64,000 nt of DNA from Sipunculus nudus (lineage: Eukaryota > Annelida > Sipuncula > Golfingiida > Sipunculidae): the NCBI GenBank assembly GCA_026874595.1, contig CM049307.1:51397370-51461369 (forward strand), read 5' to 3'. The notes beneath the pieces are model-generated. The model ran no database searches, was not told where the DNA came from, and saw only the letters and a list, made by a program, of their open reading frames with translations. The first letter of the stretch is position 1, and each line of letters begins with the position of its first letter. Below are positions 1 to 14,300 of this stretch, in pieces. The position numbers and the translations under genes are program-made.

Positions 1-133
1 AGGCCGTCTTTGTGATTTAATTCTGAAATATCACTTAGTACTAAATTAGTTTTTTGAAGGCAAATGATTTTTTGTGCCTCTGCAATTTAATGCAAAAATT
101 TGTTTTACAAATTGAAATGCAAAGTGGTGTTCA

Positions 134-335
134 TTGGAACCCCGACTTGAGTATACTCTTTCGGGTACTCGGACTTGTACTCGGACCCGGAAGTAAGGAT
201 TCGAGATATCGAGAAACTTGACTCAGGATCGAAGAAGGTAGCCATAGACTCGAAACACAAGGACTCGGATTTGGGCTCTGAACTTGGACTCATATGGTGT
301 TGGCTGGATAACATCACTGAGCATTTAATAAGACG
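134..335. repeat. Dispersed repeat rich in GGACTC/GGACTT, copy 1
   Basis: A degenerate hexamer-like core (ACTCGGACTTG, ACTCGGACCCGG) is followed by a unique tail containing TCGAAGAAGGT and GACTCGGATTTG. The same order of core and tail recurs at 6694-7245, so this is a dispersed element and not a lone microsatellite. Confidence 0.65.
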
Positions 336-1170
336 CCAGTCGTAGATAGAATGGTAAATTGAATGGGAGATTTGGAAACTGCGGCCAGGCACCCGCAGGA
401 TCTCTCGACGTGGCACGCTGAGCAGAATCGGCCTCACAGGATTAAGACTCCGCTTGTTAAGGTTTGTTCGGCTTTGAAACCTAAGCCAGAAATTGCACCA
501 GGGATTCTAAATACACAAGTGGCAAAGCTATAAATGTAGTTGAGAGAGTAAAGGAGTATGTTAAAATATGCTGGACAAGAATTGTTTCAAAGCAGCTAAC
601 ATAAACATGGATGTTTTCATTTATAAGACTTCAATTTCGGAGTCTAGATTAACTTTTTTAGTAGAAACGACCGCTTGGTGTTTCCAGTTAAAAATTTGGT
701 TGTTTCTTGGTGCCATTTGCAGTCCATCGCAAGAAGCAGCCTATCTAACCAAGAACAGGTGTGCCTGCAGTTTAGTTAACAGCACTTTCAAGCCAAGCTG
801 TTCTTGCTTTAGCTTGTTTGCATTTGTTGAGAACCGGGGTCTCAATAATCTCTGGCAAAGTCTGTCTGCCCTATAACAGGAAAGTGGCAGCAGAACAGAT
901 CAACTAGACATTTCCTTCCTTCTACTAGTATTTCCTGAAAAGCGTACAACGTAATTATGAGCAGCGTACAGTAAGATCATAACATAAAGTAAATTGATAT
1001 CATGATCCCCCATTAAGCAATTTGGTGGGTCTGTTTAAAGGAACGCGAGAACTGCATAGGCGTATAATCAAGCGTTTCACGTCAATCATAAAGAAGCTGA
1101 AGGCCAAAAGACCGGGGTCATCAGAGACAGAGGTTTTTTTATTCAACGGTTGGAATGTTACAAGTTGATC

Positions 1171-1173
<3 letters not shown>

Positions 1174-1236
<63 letters not shown>
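1174..1236. repeat. (TA)n microsatellite
   Basis: Uninterrupted alternating AT over about 63 bases. Confidence 0.95.
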
Positions 1237-1237
<1 letters not shown>

Positions 1238-2524
1238 CACAGAAATATAACAGGACGTTCGTAGATTTATATCAGAGCCAATTTTATTGTGTAAAATGTC
1301 CATTATTTACTCCCGCATGGGGTAAAAATTCAATCTGGTAATATAACAAACCAGTACATTTTTATAACTGCACAAATCCAGAATTACTGCTACACGTTGA
1401 ACATTAACAGTTGCAAAAAAGTTATCAACTGCACGCTAAAATTTACCTTTGGTATTTAATAGATTTCACTCGTTTATCCTGGTTGGTTCAGTGCGGCATT
1501 TGTACATTCTTTAAATTGTTGTTAACAATGGCTAGTCGTGTGCGCTGACACCGATATCCAGGGAAAAAGTCTGCCTTAGAGACATAATTTTTATATTAAC
1601 ACTTGCCGGTTTTCTTGTGTGATTCTGCATTCATCTTGTAGATTATTATAGAATGCTGTAAAATCCAGAGGGAATAGGAAGCTCTAGAGCTGAGATGCCC
1701 TAACCTGGCTTCATCATCTGCCACAACAGTTCCGTATTTATGGGTACACCCTCTGTGGCAGCGTTATCTCTTCACCTTCATGCACGCAATCTTTTATCTT
1801 CTGCCGAGAATTTAAACTTCCTGCACAAAAGAGATACAAAACTTAACATGTGATTATTTTTCCTTTAATTACGACATGTTAGCCGTACAGCCAGTTGTCT
1901 TTTAGATTGACAATTATAACTGTATTTCTGCCAAAAGCTTGGGATGTGCATATTAGCGATATGGTGTTGATGTAAGCAAAAGTCATTATTATATGGAAAT
2001 TCCTCCATTAACAAATCATTAAGATAAATTTTGGATGCGATATGGAGATTATTGCTGCAGTTATTATAAGACCATCTATATTAAAATATAATTTAAGCGA
2101 AACTTGAGGTTCTTCGTAAAAATATCCGGTAAAGTTTCACCAACAATAAATAAAAAAAATCTGTAGAACCAAAGTCGAATCCTAACATTTTGGAATAAGC
2201 ATTATAAAGCCTCAGTCTATAGGGATGGAAGCTTTTAGTGGTTGATTTGTTTATTTCTATATCCGTATTTAGATTTTTGTGCGAAGAAGGTCCCCCTGAG
2301 TGCGAAACCATCGATTTCTTTTTATTTCTTTCTTTACTTTTTTTTCTTTTTTTTTCTTTTTTTTTTGTAATTTTGCACTAGATCTTCAATATGATATTCA
2401 TCGTCTCTGGACATCACACGGCGGTTCTATACATGTGTTATTATTATATTTAAGAATAAAATAATAATTATATCATCAATCCTTTCGGCTTTGAAAAGGC
2501 ACTCAAACCATAATCTTATAATCA

Positions 2525-2527
<3 letters not shown>

Positions 2528-2569
<42 letters not shown>
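2528..2569. repeat. (TA)n microsatellite
   Basis: About 42 bases of alternating TA, followed by a short TGTATATATT tail. Small frames reading Tyr-Ile repeats here are artefacts. Confidence 0.93.
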
Positions 2570-2573
<4 letters not shown>

Positions 2574-3876
2574 ATATATTCTATATAAACTAGTATCAGG
2601 TACAATAATGTAACTGAGATGCTCAAGGATGGTAACATTGTCCAATAACAGTCGGGGTTATTTAGGCTGAGGCAGCTCTCTACCACATCATAAAACCCTG
2701 GCGGGCTCTTAAATTCTGATTGATTAGCTGGCTGTCTGTCATGACATGGTGGGCGTGTGGCCACCCTCCCAACACTGAGGATGCAGACATCCTCACTCTG
2801 CTCAGGAAATCCATCAGGTCAGTACGCTCGGTATTCGGTCTGATTGTCTAATGACTAACCAAGTCGGGAAAATGTCTGTTCCATAGGATAATGAAATCAT
2901 TATAACATTTAGAAAATACATAATTTATGTTGACAGCATGCATGGCAACAGAAAACCCCCAAGGATCTTTAAATGGAGTGTAATAGACAGATTATCTTAC
3001 CTGTACCGACGTCTATATATCATGCATACACTGGATGAACTGCGGTATAAGTTTAAGGGTTCTCGTAAACAGATGACAGATTTGGTGATATTTACCGAAA
3101 GGTCTGAAAGCTGACCGAAGAGTTATTGAGGCAGGTTTGAACGTCCGTTAACACAAACTCCGGTAATCTCTCCTTTTCTTGGAGGCTCTATATAATAATA
3201 TGACGGTAGTATGTTTCTCAACATTTATTAGAAAACAGTTCCCGTGTATTTTCAAGGCTTGTGTAATACTAATGAAACATAGTAAGAGAAGTACTTAAGT
3301 AAAGGAACTCAATATTAATTGAAAATGTGTATAAGGTGTAAGCAGTCATTGTAGCTTTCGTTATTTTAAGTAATATTTTTACTGCTGTTTGGGAGGTCGC
3401 TATGGGAGATTGATATTATATGCATCATCTTATTATTCTATTTTCTAAATAATATATTAATAGTTCTGTGGAAACTGATGTGTGTTTCGTGATTTTGTTC
3501 ATTATTAAATATTTATCACTCGTTAATTGCATCTTTAGCTCCACCGAAGATGTTTTATGTTGTCAATGTTGTCATCCATGTTTGTTTGTTTGACCTTTAG
3601 TAAAAACTACCAAACCGATTCCCACAATATGATTCACTATGTAGGGGTAAGACACTTGTTAAGACACGGGTTTAGGAAAGTCCCGTTTAATTTGGTTAAA
3701 CGGGCGCATAAAGTATAAATTGTTGTCTTGGTGGATGTGTGCGCTCTTTTGAATGGCAGTCTAGTTTAGAAAAACACATCTGATGCTAACAGAAAAAAAA
3801 ACACGGCATGTATTGCATGTGATGTTCTTCAGTGATTAGTCCGTCCAGCATCTAAACCTGTTCAAATGTAATTGTA

Positions 3877-4020
3877 TGTTCAGTCGTGACAGGACCATGC
3901 CTCTTTCTCTCATGCAATTTCTCTCATGTGTGTTCAGTCGTGACAGGAACATGACTATTTCTCTCATGCAGTTTCTCTCATGTATGTTCAGTTGTGACAG
4001 GACCATGACTTTTTCTCTCA
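3877..4020. repeat. 54-bp tandem repeat, about 2.7 copies
   Basis: Units begin TGTTCAGTCGTGACAGGA and contain TTTCTCTCATGCA. Two full units and a partial third occur in a row, each a few substitutions apart. They open frames on both strands, which I take as incidental. Confidence 0.88.
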
Positions 4021-4493
4021 AGCATGACTTCAATAGGGTCTTAACAAAAAATATGGGTTTGGCCATATCAAAAAGAATGTTTTACACCCTTTGGAAACAT
4101 AAAATAAATCGCGAGGGTGATTTTTTTTTCTTTTATCGGTTGAGACAATATTTTTTTGCTCGAATTCTTGAAATGCTGTAAATGAACAACACAAATTTTA
4201 ATCCATTTTCCATACGTTAAAGAATTTTCTCAACACAGCATTACCATGGATCTTTACGTCATTTGCAAAAAAATATATAATCCACAAAATTGGATTGGCT
4301 TATCCGTAGAAGATTTCTTGTTTGACCTTAAGGGACTTTAACTGCCGGGCAAGTTTTGGAACAGGAAATAGCAAGCTTGGAATGGTTAAAAGTTACTCTT
4401 CGGTGTATTGTTGCTATTCACGAACCGTTCAAATTTGATAAAGAGTAGAACTGCTTCTATTTCATTCTTGGTTTGTACATTTTTATTTCAGGC

Positions 4494-4648
4494 ATGAACG
4501 GTAGTACGGGACAGCTTTCTGTGCAGGCCCACTGGGCGAAATTCGAGTCCCCTCCCCCCTGGGTCCACGCCCTCATCGCGTCGTTCCTCATCCTACTGAC
4601 CGTGGTAGCCATAAGTGGAAACGGACTAGTTATATGGATCCTCGCAAA
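4494..4648 (+). CDS. Opsin coding exon 1 (N-terminus and TM1)
   Basis: Encodes residues 1-51 plus two bases of codon 52. A 3' splice site (TTTTATTTCAG) ends at 4491, two bases before the ATG, so at least one untranslated exon should lie upstream. The start was chosen because it is the first ATG after that acceptor and puts an N-glycosylation site at Asn2. The exon ends at the donor GTAAGC at 4649. Confidence 0.88.
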
Positions 4649-7600
4649 GTAAGCCAATTACTGTATTCTCTAACATGGGCCTTGTTTCAATGAAGATATT
4701 GGGGACTGCCCCCGCCCCCCCCCCCCCACACACACACACTGTTTAATGGATGGAGATAAAGTGCATGTCTTTTGTCAAAATGTAAGGGGAATAAAACACG
4801 TATTGTGTACAATTTGAGATAAAACCGTTAGTCAGTTTATAGTTCAGTCATATTTCCCTCGGTACTTTTTCCCTGGTTATGCATCTCATGTTGAGAAAAT
4901 TTAGGATACCTCATATGTCAATGGCCTGATAAAATAATCCTAAATGTTTCCCTTTGTATATGAATATTTTTAACAAATTCAAAGAGGGCATCTGGCAGAT
5001 AAACTCAGATAAGCCAGAGCTCCGCAATAGGCGTATGGCAACAAGTGACCTTATACCTCCGTCTATATATATATATACACAGAGGAAGCCAGAAATCGCA
5101 AAAATTAGTTTTCAAAAGGTAGGTGAATGGGCATCTTTAAATAATAAGCAAGTGAATGGGCATCTTTCAATAATAAGCAAGTGAATGGGCACCTTTAAAT
5201 AATAAGCAAGTGAATGGGCACCTTTAAATATTAAGCAAGTGAATGGGCATCTTTAAATATTAAGCAAGTGAATGGGCACCTTTAGGAAGGAGTGCACAAA
5301 ATCATGACAAGATGAAGCGTTATCGAATCAGCGTGCATTTCTTACAAATCTTTCTCGGATTTCATCTTTGTAGGGCAAAATTCAATTTCACCCATTGTTC
5401 ATTCCGATAACTTATCTCTCTAAATATCTATACAACCAACGGCAAGGGATCCCACGAACGCAATTTACTTTTATAGTTAATCACAATCTCACACAAAGAC
5501 AGATCGACAATCGATATTTTCTGACATTGACCTCAGAAGTGGGCTGTCATAAATAACCCACTGATAATATTTGCTTTACAAGTGGCCATGTTTGCTATTA
5601 AATAATACCTTATATTGACTTAATAAATCATCTAGAAGACATTGCATGATCTGCGTTGTTGTTAGGTTTACCTCAAGTGCGGTTGGTAAAGGGATCCATA
5701 TAATCACTCACTGTAGGGGCATGTATAAAATTATGCTTATTGATGTTTGTCCGTGGACTTTACGCAGTATTTATTTTGTTCTATTTGTCTCAGACAGCTG
5801 ATCATGTGCTAATAGAGAACCCCTTACTTGTCTATCCATATCTCTCCCTACAGTCAATAGCCCTCTCTAGGTGCTACAGTACTTACATACAGGAGTCGAT
5901 TACGGCTTCTTATAGATAGACCGTAACACCAACTACCTCCACATTATAAAAACCTGTATAAATAAAGATACAATAAATGATATTTACAGAGCTGTTGGAA
6001 TCAGCTATCGTAACATCACGCAACAAGAAACCAATAGGAAAATGAATTTCAAATTTACGGAACCATTAAGTCGGCGCCTATAGATTATATCGCATGCATA
6101 AATATTTCTGTCACTTAAGCGGCGGCCTGAGAACCACCGGTTAACGCAGGGTTGGATCAAGAGGTCGCTTTCTTTCTGTTGTTCACAAGTCACTTCCTTT
6201 ATTCGATGCTCTCAAATAAGTCATTTTCTGTATTGGTAGTAATACGAAATATGGTCTGAGCCCACACACACATACCTCCCCATGAATGCGAATCAATGTG
6301 TTTTCGTATACTATAAATAAAATAAAAGTGGTTGTCACGGTTTACCAAGTGCGTGCTTGGATCACAAAAGCTGCCATAACGGCACAAAATCCTAAAAAAA
6401 AACATGGTGATCTGGCTAACCTCAGCGTCAACTGCAGTTATCCCAAGCCTGTAAAAAAATTAACTAAAATCGATTTACAACAAGCGATAAACAAAAATTA
6501 TACCTCTGACTGAGATATTTTAATTTTCTGATAAAAATAAATCCTCCTTTTCTTACTAAGATCACTCTCTTGCACCATTTCCTAGCCATTCGAGCACTTG
6601 ATTAATTTTTAAACTTCACGCTTTTCTTACTGTCTCTGCTTGCATTTTTATGAACCGAAGAAGATTCATGCAAGAGAATGAACCAGTAATGTAGGATTTA
6701 AGTCCGGACTTGGACCCGAAGCCAGACTCGAGTCCACTTTTTAAGGACTCGGACTTGGACTCAACTGTGCTGGACTCGGACTTGGACACGATTCTGCTTG
6801 CCTTGGACTTGTACTCGGTATCGGAAGTAAGGACTAGCTTGAGAAAAAGGCCGAACCCATCACGAGTCCAGCTGCTCTATCACATTAAATATAACGAATG
6901 TGCACATGGTTGCACTATTAACATAATACAAGACTACAAACCAAGTTTAAGATCTGCTTGAGGGGCTAAAGATAATCAAATATTCAAGTAAATGGCACCT
7001 GTAAATTTCGTTAAATTTGCATGTAATAGCAGATATCCTCTTTAAAATTCTTTTATTAAGAAGATTTGTATTAGATGTATTGGCGTCGGGCATGAACTTG
7101 AATTCAAAATGACTCAGACTCGAAGAAGGTGCACTTAGATTCGAACCTCAAGGACTCGGATTTACCCTCGGAATCGATTAGCGCTCAGAATCGGATGGTG
7201 TGAAGTCGGCTAGATCGGTAGAATGCTCTTATAATGCCCATGTATTGGTTGTATGACCTGGTTTATCTACAGGTTGTTAATTAACACGGTATATGCGCAC
7301 ATGTTGAAAAACAGAAAATTCATGTAACTAATGGTGGCTGGTTGCATATCTGCGAAAGTTTAAAGGTCACTAGTTTAAAAAAAAAACGAGATTTGCAGGA
7401 CTCTCGTTCGTCTAACTTCCTGTGAGATGTCCTTGTTGACACTGATGCACGGAGCCAAACATAAACGAAACGATCAAAATACATGTGTACCTGGGGATCG
7501 CCATTTTCTGATCTTTTTTTAATGAAAGAATCAATTGATTGTCTTTTGCTTAAAGGCGTCAGATTTTGGAGCAGGAATATGTCAGTAGTTTTCTGTTCCC

Positions 7601-8315
7601 CCCCCCCCCCCCCCAGAAATATACTTCCTTAATTATTCTTTTCTTATCCTTTTCACACAAAACATCATGGGTTGGGATCATATGGTTGATTTAGGATCCT
7701 GCACGCTAGCATTTAGGACTTTATGTAGGTTGATGGATATGTCATTTTCATTAGTGGGTCAGCTGACCCGCTCCGTGGGGGCAATACATATATTAACAAG
7801 ATAAAAGTTGTCAGGACTATATGGAGCGTCCCATTAACGGAGAACGTGAGGTGGATGCGCCTTCTGGATGTCTCGTTGATTTCCCACCAGTGTTTACGTG
7901 TCTCAGTTATTGCAGCATGAGATAGATCAAAGCAACTTGATCGAGCCCCCGGGCTAAAAGACCTTTGGGGGGCTAATTTTAATAGAAGCATGTCAGGAGA
8001 ACCCGAACGTCGTCCGCATCCTTAACTGCTCAAGGAAAGTACTGCCTTTCTGAAATTTAAGTGTAGATGAAAAATCGTGTCACATTATTTGGCGGTTATG
8101 CTATTTCGGCTTTAATGAGCTGTTTGTGACCACACTGAACTGATCCCGAAGATTATAAAAAAATCCGATTACATGTCACGTCCGATTGACTGAACTCTAT
8201 TATGCTAGGTTATTGCTATCGAGACATTAAAGAATAATTTGATAGTTTTATCTCATCAATATTTTTTTTTCATTTTTGAAATCAATTTTTTTAATCAATG
8301 GAATAATATATATAA

Positions 8316-8394
<79 letters not shown>

Positions 8395-11300
8395 AATTAA
8401 AACACCTTGACAAACACGCTAAAAAAATGGGCATTGAAGAATCAAGTTTTTAAAGAAATAATCCATATCACAACAGAGAACTATTTTTACCGAAGGCTTT
8501 TTACCCTGTAAGAAATAATTTACAAATTCATAGACAAAAGAAGAACAAAAGCAGCTTAGAGGATTTTTTTCATAACCCTGTCAGCAAGCGATAACGGGCT
8601 TTAGGTGTCATTTCATTTAAAGAGGGACTTTAGTGATTATTATAATCCTTAAACATTATTAAGTTGATTCTCAAACAAGCTCGTGTGGTAGATTGACATT
8701 TACAATGGGACAGTGTCCAATATGTTTGAAATAAGATAAAAAAAATAGTATTCACTAAGACCGCGGATTTTGTAAGATTACAGTTTATTTTTCTTTACTG
8801 AGTTTGGAACGTTCATGTGTTATATATTATAGTCGAATTTCCCTTTGTACAGAATATTTCTTTAGTGATAGTTTGAAGTCTGTTTCCTTTCAATGAGAAA
8901 ATACACCAAAAATGAATCCCCGATGTCCCAGGGCGAATAAAATGTATTTCTAAGGCTATTCGTTTACACAGTGGCACTGCTTATGCAAAGAAAATATACA
9001 AAGAGATCTTTGTCTTAATTTGTAGACCTTAAAGGGCATTCAAAGCATCTGAACATTTCTTCAAGACGTCATCCAATACTGAATTTAATTTTGGTATTCT
9101 GATGCATGAGTTTCATTAAACAGGTGCACGTGACTCTTCAGAGAACAATGTTATTTCAATTTCGCAGGGGACAAGGAGCCTATTTCTTTGAATATTCCTC
9201 TTTGTCTGTCCACAAGTTTTCTAAAAAATCAATAGATTTCAATCAGACCCTGGGACGTATTAGGTCTTTCACAGCAGAATGGTAAAGGAAATCGATTGTT
9301 GAAACATAACAGATACACTGTAAAAGCTGAGGACATGTTTCGCGTTTTAATGAGAAACACCAGCTTGTCCCACTTTTCGAAACATGTCTTTCGTGATTTA
9401 CCGTTTCACACTGATTTAGCCGTTTCAAATATGTGTAAAACATGGTTCGGATTTAAAACATGTTTTAAAAAGATGACTTCCATATAAAACATGTTTCACC
9501 AAAACATGTCTCAAAGAGAAACAGGTTCAGACACCAAAAGATTGAGACATGTTTCTTGTAACATGTTTTAAAAGTCAAACATGTCATCTTTAAACGTGTC
9601 TTGAGACGCGTTTCAGACATCTCGGTTTTAAAACACCAGGGACTTGAAACATGTCATTGTCTCGTTTTTCGAAACACCAAAAAGACGTTTTAAAAGGTGA
9701 CGTGTCTTAAGACGTGTTTCAGACGTCTCGGTTTTAAAACACCTGTGGCTTGAAACATGCAGTTGTCTCACCCTCGAGAACACGCTTTAAAAGCTAAAAC
9801 TCATGGTAAAATTATTGTTTATTCATGCAAGTTAACGCTGCGTGATAATGTGTTTGCAGCATCTATAAATATACATTTACCATCATACGTTATTATGTAA
9901 ATCATCATATAAACAAAAGTAGAAGCCATTATATTCATTGTGTGGCTTGTATATGCCTAACAGAAGTACATGCATGGATACATAAACTCAATGAACAAAC
10001 TAACAGAATTCCCTCCAAAATTACATTTCTGGTTTTCTCAAAACTAAATTATAATATTGGTAAGTTATTGAGCCCACAATAAAGCAAATATAGTGATTAC
10101 TGATGCATTATAAGAATTAAACATTTTACCTCAAAGTATTACATGGAAATAATATTTTTTAAAGTGTGATATGGATGTAAATTAAACATATGTTTTAGTT
10201 GCTTCTTGCAAGGATGAAAATCTTAATAAATAGTCACATAACAAAGGAAAATCATCCCTTTTTACTGAATGTCCATAACAGTTACAAAAATGGTAAAACG
10301 TTTATCTACCTTTGACTAACTCTATTAAAGAAAAGATATACAGATAACTTTAAGATAAAGTGTATCAATTTATCTATTGTAAAGACCGTCATATGAAAGA
10401 AATCTTGAAACTGAACTACTCTGATTTTATGAAGTTGAAATTAGCATAAAATAACATACCCTTTGCATTAAAAAACTTGCTTCATGACTACAAACAAACT
10501 TATCAAACCAGAATGTAATGCCTGATATACACCATACATTCATCTTAAAGACTCCATGAATCTTTTTAAAGACATGCCTTAATTGTGGTTAGTTAAATCA
10601 CTATAACAGTATAAAGACTAAAATATCAACTTGTTTTTATACTATAATTAATCCAAACTGTGCCCACAGTTTCTATAACACTACACATCAGGACAAAGTT
10701 ATTCCATATCAATCACTTCTGTGTAACCTCAAAGTACTTTTTACATCTGAATGCATCTGAACTAATGGCCATACATTCACTTTAACACAGTACTTTCAGG
10801 ATGCAAAAGATAAAACAATAGTCAGCATATAACAAGGGATGGATTTTTACCGATGTATAAACTTATGTAAACAGCATCCACATGCTTTCAAGGTGCAAAT
10901 GAAAAAACATCAGCAAAGAACACTGAATTTATTTCAAGTCTCTTTTTATTTGACCTGTCGACTGTATATAAAAAAAGTAGTACTTCCAGGGAGAAAATGA
11001 ATCAAGGGACCTATGAGTCAAGGCGCTCAGCTGAAGTTTGAAATTTTAGCAAATGCAAAACATGATGATTTCTATTGTAATGTTTTTTCATATATATAAG
11101 CATAAGAATAGCTAAGAGAAAATGGCCCTCCTACTTGGTCATAGTAAAGTTCTAAATATATGATTGCAAAACTAATACTCCGGCAAGACTGTCATGAAGG
11201 AAAACAGTAAAAGATTTGGGATACTTTGATGCATAAGAAAACAATTTACAGATGGACAGGCGATTGGACAAAATGGACTGATAAAATTATTTCAGTTTCA

Positions 11301-14300
11301 CTGGAATTCAGTTTATATTAAACCCTATTTTTTCAGCATATTCACTATTTCCATTCATAGTTTTTATCAGATTAATTTTTTTAATTGACAAGTTTCTAAA
11401 TTTGTAATAAAAAGGATCTAAAAATATAAGTTAAAATATCAGAATTGTAAGTTGCATTATTATTTATCCAGAGTTAAGCTCACATCAGGTCATATTATGC
11501 ACACATATTTTATTAATTTTAAATCAAATATGTTCAAACTGAATTTAAAGAAAATATGCAATAACATGGCACCTTCAAGATTATTCCTTGAATCACAATT
11601 TACAAGTTTTGTACATAGGAGTTTTCAGTACAAGTTTAATTTTATTCATTGAAATAAAAGGTTCAGTAAAGTTGATTAAATAAAAACACCTTTTTAAATG
11701 AAGTATACACACTGTTGGTTGAATGAGGGACAAACAATATCATGCTAATTACTGTCTTAGCTATAATTTAATTATTACTGGAATTAATATCCAATTTCAC
11801 ACCAAGTGAAGTTTTTCTCTTCTAAAGTAAGGAATTTCTTATCTGATGAACATCCACACTTTTATAGCAATTCACCACTTTGTGAACACAATTAAATGTA
11901 CACTTTAATCATTGTAACCAGAGTGGTACAATACAAAATCTTAAATGTAGTATAGCCTAGAATACAGATGAAAACAATACAGAAAATTATAACATTCATC
12001 TAGCTAATGCACCATCTGGTGGGGGGTGGGGGTGGTTCAGGGCAGAGAAGAAGCCTGCAAAGAGGGAAAACTGGCCAAGCTGAGCCAAGGCAAGCTGCCT
12101 TGAGTGGGTTACATAACACAGGTGAAGGCTGTACTAGGTGGGCTTGATGTAAACAACACTTGACATGGTGTATAAAAGCTACTCTTTTCAATTCATTACT
12201 TTGAAATATCAGATTTTAATAAATTAAATTATGTATATGCTGTGAAAATTAAATCAACAGAGCTTACATGGGAAAATTGTGCCATGGCCAAAATTTAAGG
12301 TATTGATTTTTTATTTATGCTAATAACTTTAAAAAATTGCAAAATTTAGATCTTCTTTTGGTAAACAATTGGACCTTGATTAAATAAAGTTATATCTCTG
12401 AAAAAAAGTATCTAGCTTCAGCAATTCTTATGTTAAGTGAGTAAATATATTTCCTGATTTTTTGAAAAGTGCATTATGTTTGGGCCCATAACTTCAATAA
12501 ATTAAGTAATACTGAACCAATTTTTGGTTTGAACGCAGGAAATGTATGGAATTAAAAATATGCATATTAAATATGATGTAAAACAGATCAGTGGTTTTGA
12601 TATTAGGCAGTCTTGAAGTGTAACAATAGGTTTTTAATGGAAAACATAGGTATTTCTTTAATACCTCAAAGGAACAAAGTCCTAATGACCCAATTTTTGG
12701 CATGGTAGGAGATTTTGGGGACATCTAACTGTATGCAAAATTTTGGATTTGTAGCTCCAATAGTTTCAAAACGTGCCCTGTTAATGGATGGATGGACAAA
12801 CGACGGACAAAGGACCATGACTATAGCTCAGATTACTTATAGTCAACTGAGCTAAAAAAGTGTAAAACTTAAATTTTTCTGTTCAAAGGAAGCATTACTG
12901 ATTTATTAATATAAAAATTTGATACTTTTCAAGAGTCTTTTTACCAGCAGCTGTTAGTTTTTCATTGATTTACTATAAATCACTATGCTCATACCAAAAT
13001 AAAACATCGATCTAACTGACTAACTTTACAAAATATGAAAAACAAAAGTTTTAATATGCTTAAATAATGTAAAGTGTTTAACATCAATAAAAAATCCTGA
13101 ACTACTCATCATAACTTTCAAATACCAGAAATCATGCCCTGATCAATATAAAATTGCAATTTCAGCACTGCTGCAAACTACTTATAACACAGGTTTTTAT
13201 CACACTGTAATCTAAGCATCAGGTATTATAGGGTAGAGTCAATGAGTTGTAATGAAGTCGTTTGAGCAGAGCAACAAACTGCTTATAACCTGTAGACTTG
13301 TCCTTCATGGGAACTTCTTCTTCAAGGCAGTTTTCTTGAAGCGAATTCAACATTTGCATGTTGGGTAGTGGATATGTGAGGTTAAGGATGTAATACCATC
13401 CAAGAAAAAGAAAGCATATCTACGACACACATCCTTCCTTGATCAGATTGATCTGTTTTCCATCTCCCAAAATGACGCTTGATCTGACCCCTCCTTTATC
13501 AACAATAAAAACTGAACTCGGTTCCTCACTGGTACCTGATGTCAGAGAGTTTTGTGATACTTCCTCCTGAAAAAAAAACAAAAAAAAACTGTGAATGCAA
13601 CAAGCAACAGTAGTCACTTTCTGAGTCACCTGGGCTATACTTTTGGCCCTTTCTGTGTCAATCATCTGTTAAAAGGGCATACACCTGATTAATACAATAT
13701 TAGGCATAGCATAATCAAACTTGGAAATAGAATTCTATATTTTGCTGATCACAAATTTTCAGGAAGTGTTTGCATACATAATATGATGTCTGTAAACCAA
13801 CATCTCAGGAATTGCTGCATTTATGAGCACCTAATTGTATCAGCCAAAACAGAGTTTTGTGGATACTATGTTTTCAATCAGATGTCGCTGCCGTTTGACC
13901 GATCAGGCTAAATATTTTGCACAAATGTAGCCCTTGGATATCTTTATAACATATACTAAAAATAGTGGTGCCACCTGCAACAATTTTGCATAGCGTCCAT
14001 CTGTTCGTCTGCCTTGGGATAAAATCACTCATATCTCTGCATTGGTTTGACTTATTCATCTGAAATTTTGCATGTGTATTCATCCTAGACAGCTTTCTTG
14101 ATTTTATGACAGGTGGCGCCACCTACATTCATATTTAAGCTGCAGACATCATAGCTCATATCTCAGAAACTGTTTGACCTACTGGGCCAAAATTTGCAAG
14201 TGTACAGACCTCACATAGCTCTTTATCATAGTCAAAACTGGTGGCTCCACCTGCAACCATTTTTGCACAGCGTCCATCTGTTCTTCTGCCTTGGGATAAA

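Larger units (their letters stand above)
1..4491. other. Upstream flank or 5' intron of the opsin; no gene seen
   Basis: Because an acceptor lies just before the opsin ATG, part or all of this stretch may be intron. Only short uncorrelated frames are present. It contains the (GGACTC)n-type repeat at 134-335, (TA)n tracts at 1174-1236 and 2528-2569, a pyrimidine tract near 2330-2370 and the 54-bp tandem repeat at 3877-4020. I could not place the 5' untranslated exon. Confidence 0.5.

Noticed and set aside
3876-4181. Repetitive peptide frame over the 54-bp tandem repeat
   Set aside because: Both strands are open because 54 is a multiple of three. No start, signal peptide or other gene structure supports it.
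5123-5284. CRISPR-like array
   Set aside because: Units are head to tail with no unique spacers; this is a eukaryotic minisatellite.
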